DNA from: Acidimicrobiales bacterium
GTDB taxonomy: Bacteria > Actinomycetota > Acidimicrobiia > Acidimicrobiales > SHLQ01
Direction of reading: 5' to 3'
NCBI GenBank assembly: GCA_013002375.1
Contig: JABDJW010000152.1
Location: 1-6,540, forward strand
Length of the DNA stretch: 6,540 nt
Below, piece after piece: positions 6,026-6,540 of the stretch. A model generated the notes under the pieces. The model did not search any database, was not told the origin of the DNA, and worked only from the letters and a program-made list of their open reading frames with translations. Position 1 is the first letter of the stretch; the number at the start of each line of letters is the position of its first letter. The translations under genes and the position numbers were made by a program.

Positions 6026-6071
6026 GGTGCGGCCCGAGGGATCATGGTGCGGCCACGCGGATCATGCGGCC
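6021..6071 (-). repeat. 20-bp tandem repeat forming a chain of ATGA stop/start overlaps between the crcB genes
   Basis: On the - strand two 20-base units (6065-6046 and 6045-6026) share 16 of 20 bases. Each begins ATGATCC and ends GGCCGCACC. A third ATGAT begins the downstream crcB at 6025. The crcB stop TGA (6064-6062) overlaps ATG 6065-6063. This opens a mini-ORF encoding MIRVAAP, stopping at 6044-6042. That stop overlaps ATG 6045-6043, which opens MIPRAAP, stopping at 6024-6022. That stop overlaps the ATG (6025-6023) of the next crcB. Three ATGA junctions thus occur in a row with 20-base period. Directly seen: the bases and frames. Inferred: a single ATGA overlap between the two crcB genes was expanded by tandem duplication, and ribosomes may pass down the chain by termination-reinitiation. 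Confidence 0.9.
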
Positions 6072-6424
6072 GTCGCGACCCGTTCGCCGGTGGCATAGGC
6101 GGCATAGGCGGCGACCAGAGAGGCGAGCAGGTAGCCGACCCCGAGGGCGAGATCGTCGGCCCGTCGGAACTCGGCCAGTTCGACCGCGAACGTGGAGAAC
6201 GTGGTCAGTCCGCCGCAGAAGCCGGTACCGATCGCGGCCCGATGGCTGCTCGTGAGCTCGCGGTGGTGCAGGACCACCCCGATCAAGAAGCTGCCGATGA
6301 TGTTCACCAAGAACGTGCCGGTGGGAAAGCCGCCGGCGGTATCGACGACATCGCGCACCCACCACCGCAGCGAGGCGCCGGCCATTCCCCCCAGCATGAT
6401 CCAGAGCAGTCGGCCGTGATCCAT
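6062..6424 (-). CDS. crcB: CrcB/Fluc-family fluoride channel subunit (first in operon)
   Basis: A 120-residue, four-helix membrane protein of the CrcB (Fluc) fluoride channel family. It shows the canonical features: GGMAGASLRWW in helix 1 (Arg20), GTFLVNIIGSFLIG (36-49) with pore residue Asn41, and GFCGGLTTFSTF (68-79) with both phenylalanine-box residues, Phe76 and Phe79. It is the more orthodox of the two adjacent paralogues, which suggests a heterodimer with one standard and one slightly divergent subunit. It is the first gene of the crcB-crcB-MFS operon. Its ATG at 6424 lacks a Shine-Dalgarno sequence and lies eight bases after a -10 box (TAGTCT), so it may be translated from a leaderless mRNA. 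Only 45 bases separate it from the divergent gene, too few for a fluoride riboswitch, and none was seen. Confidence 0.95.
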   Translation of the reverse strand: MDHGRLLWIMLGGMAGASLRWWVRDVVDTAGGFPTGTFLVNIIGSFLIGVVLHHRELTSSHRAAIGTGFCGGLTTFSTFAVELAEFRRADDLALGVGYLLASLVAAYAAYATGERVATAA

Positions 6425-6432
6425 CGCAGAGC

Positions 6433-6438
6433 AGACTA
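6433..6438 (-). promoter_or_regulatory. -10 box TAGTCT for the crcB-crcB-MFS operon
   Basis: Read on the - strand, TAGTCT (6438 to 6433) fits TAnnnT and is followed by eight bases and then the ATG of the first crcB, a leaderless spacing. No Shine-Dalgarno sequence is found between them. The -35 position would fall on the -10 box of the divergent gene. No good -35 match is seen. Confidence 0.45.
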
Positions 6439-6456
6439 CTCGTCACACCATCGCAC

Positions 6457-6462
6457 TAACTT
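6457..6462 (+). promoter_or_regulatory. -10 box TAACTT for the histidine phosphatase gene
   Basis: TAACTT is followed by seven bases and the ATG at 6470, the same box type and spacing as at serS. This suggests a leaderless mRNA. GGGA at 6463-6466 is only three bases from the ATG, too close to act as a normal ribosome site. Confidence 0.55.
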
Positions 6463-6469
6463 GGGATCG

Positions 6470-6540
6470 ATGCTTCGCTTACTGGTCGTCCGTCACGCCG
6501 AATCGCAATGGAACGCCGAGGGCCGGTGGCAGGGCCGGGC
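6470..6540 (+). CDS. Histidine phosphatase / phosphoglycerate mutase family protein (3' end outside window)
   Basis: Only 23 complete codons are visible. They encode MLRLLVVRHAESQWNAEGRW and then QGR. This is the N-terminal signature of the histidine phosphatase superfamily (RHxExxxN...GRxQG). It includes the catalytic His9, which becomes phosphorylated, and the phosphate-binding Arg8. Family members include cofactor-dependent phosphoglycerate mutase, cobalamin-pathway phosphatase CobC and general phosphatases such as acid phosphatases; the visible part does not tell these apart. The gene diverges from the crcB operon and starts seven bases after a TAACTT -10 box. Confidence 0.9.
   Translation, partial: MLRLLVVRHAESQWNAEGRWQGR

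Noticed and set aside
6425..6469. Fluoride riboswitch before the crcB operon
   Set aside because: Only 45 bases are available between divergent starts, the first crcB looks leaderless, and no crcB-motif RNA core was seen.

Overview
The window comes from a high-GC bacterium, most likely an actinobacterium, possibly of the Acidimicrobiia type. That placement rests on base composition, on TAnnnT -10 boxes placed 7-8 bases before start codons (leaderless style), and on the gene families present; no marker gene here fixes it. Eight protein genes fill almost all of the sequence. No rRNA, tRNA, CRISPR or mobile element was seen, and no stretch above 300 bases lacks a gene.

Left part (1-1859, + strand): the distal end of an aa3/caa3-type cytochrome c oxidase operon. 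It holds subunit III (5' end outside the window), a small subunit IV and a CtaG-type assembly factor, separated by only 2 and 4 bases. Together they supply the accessory membrane subunits and the copper-centre assembly factor of the terminal oxidase.

Middle (1860-4338): a 161-base untranslated stretch precedes a zinc-dependent homocysteine S-methyltransferase (Bmt-like, methionine synthesis). This leader can fold so that the Shine-Dalgarno sequence is paired, and it matches no riboswitch class I could recall. The methyltransferase converges with seryl-tRNA synthetase (serS, - strand) across 32 bases. serS starts at GTG and appears to be made from a leaderless transcript.

Right part (4339-6540): an apparent - strand operon, crcB-a, crcB-b and an MFS transporter, read from about 6424 down to 4410. 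The two CrcB/Fluc proteins probably form a heterodimeric fluoride channel, and the MFS gene overlaps the second crcB by a TTGA stop/start. Between the two crcB genes lies a 20-bp tandem repeat in which every unit boundary is an ATGA stop/start overlap. This creates two 7-codon mini-ORFs chained between the genes. A 45-base divergent promoter region separates this operon from a histidine phosphatase/phosphoglycerate mutase-like gene that runs off the right edge.

The most unusual items are the ATGA repeat ladder between the crcB genes and the structured leader of the methyltransferase gene. No wholly new multi-gene system is evident.
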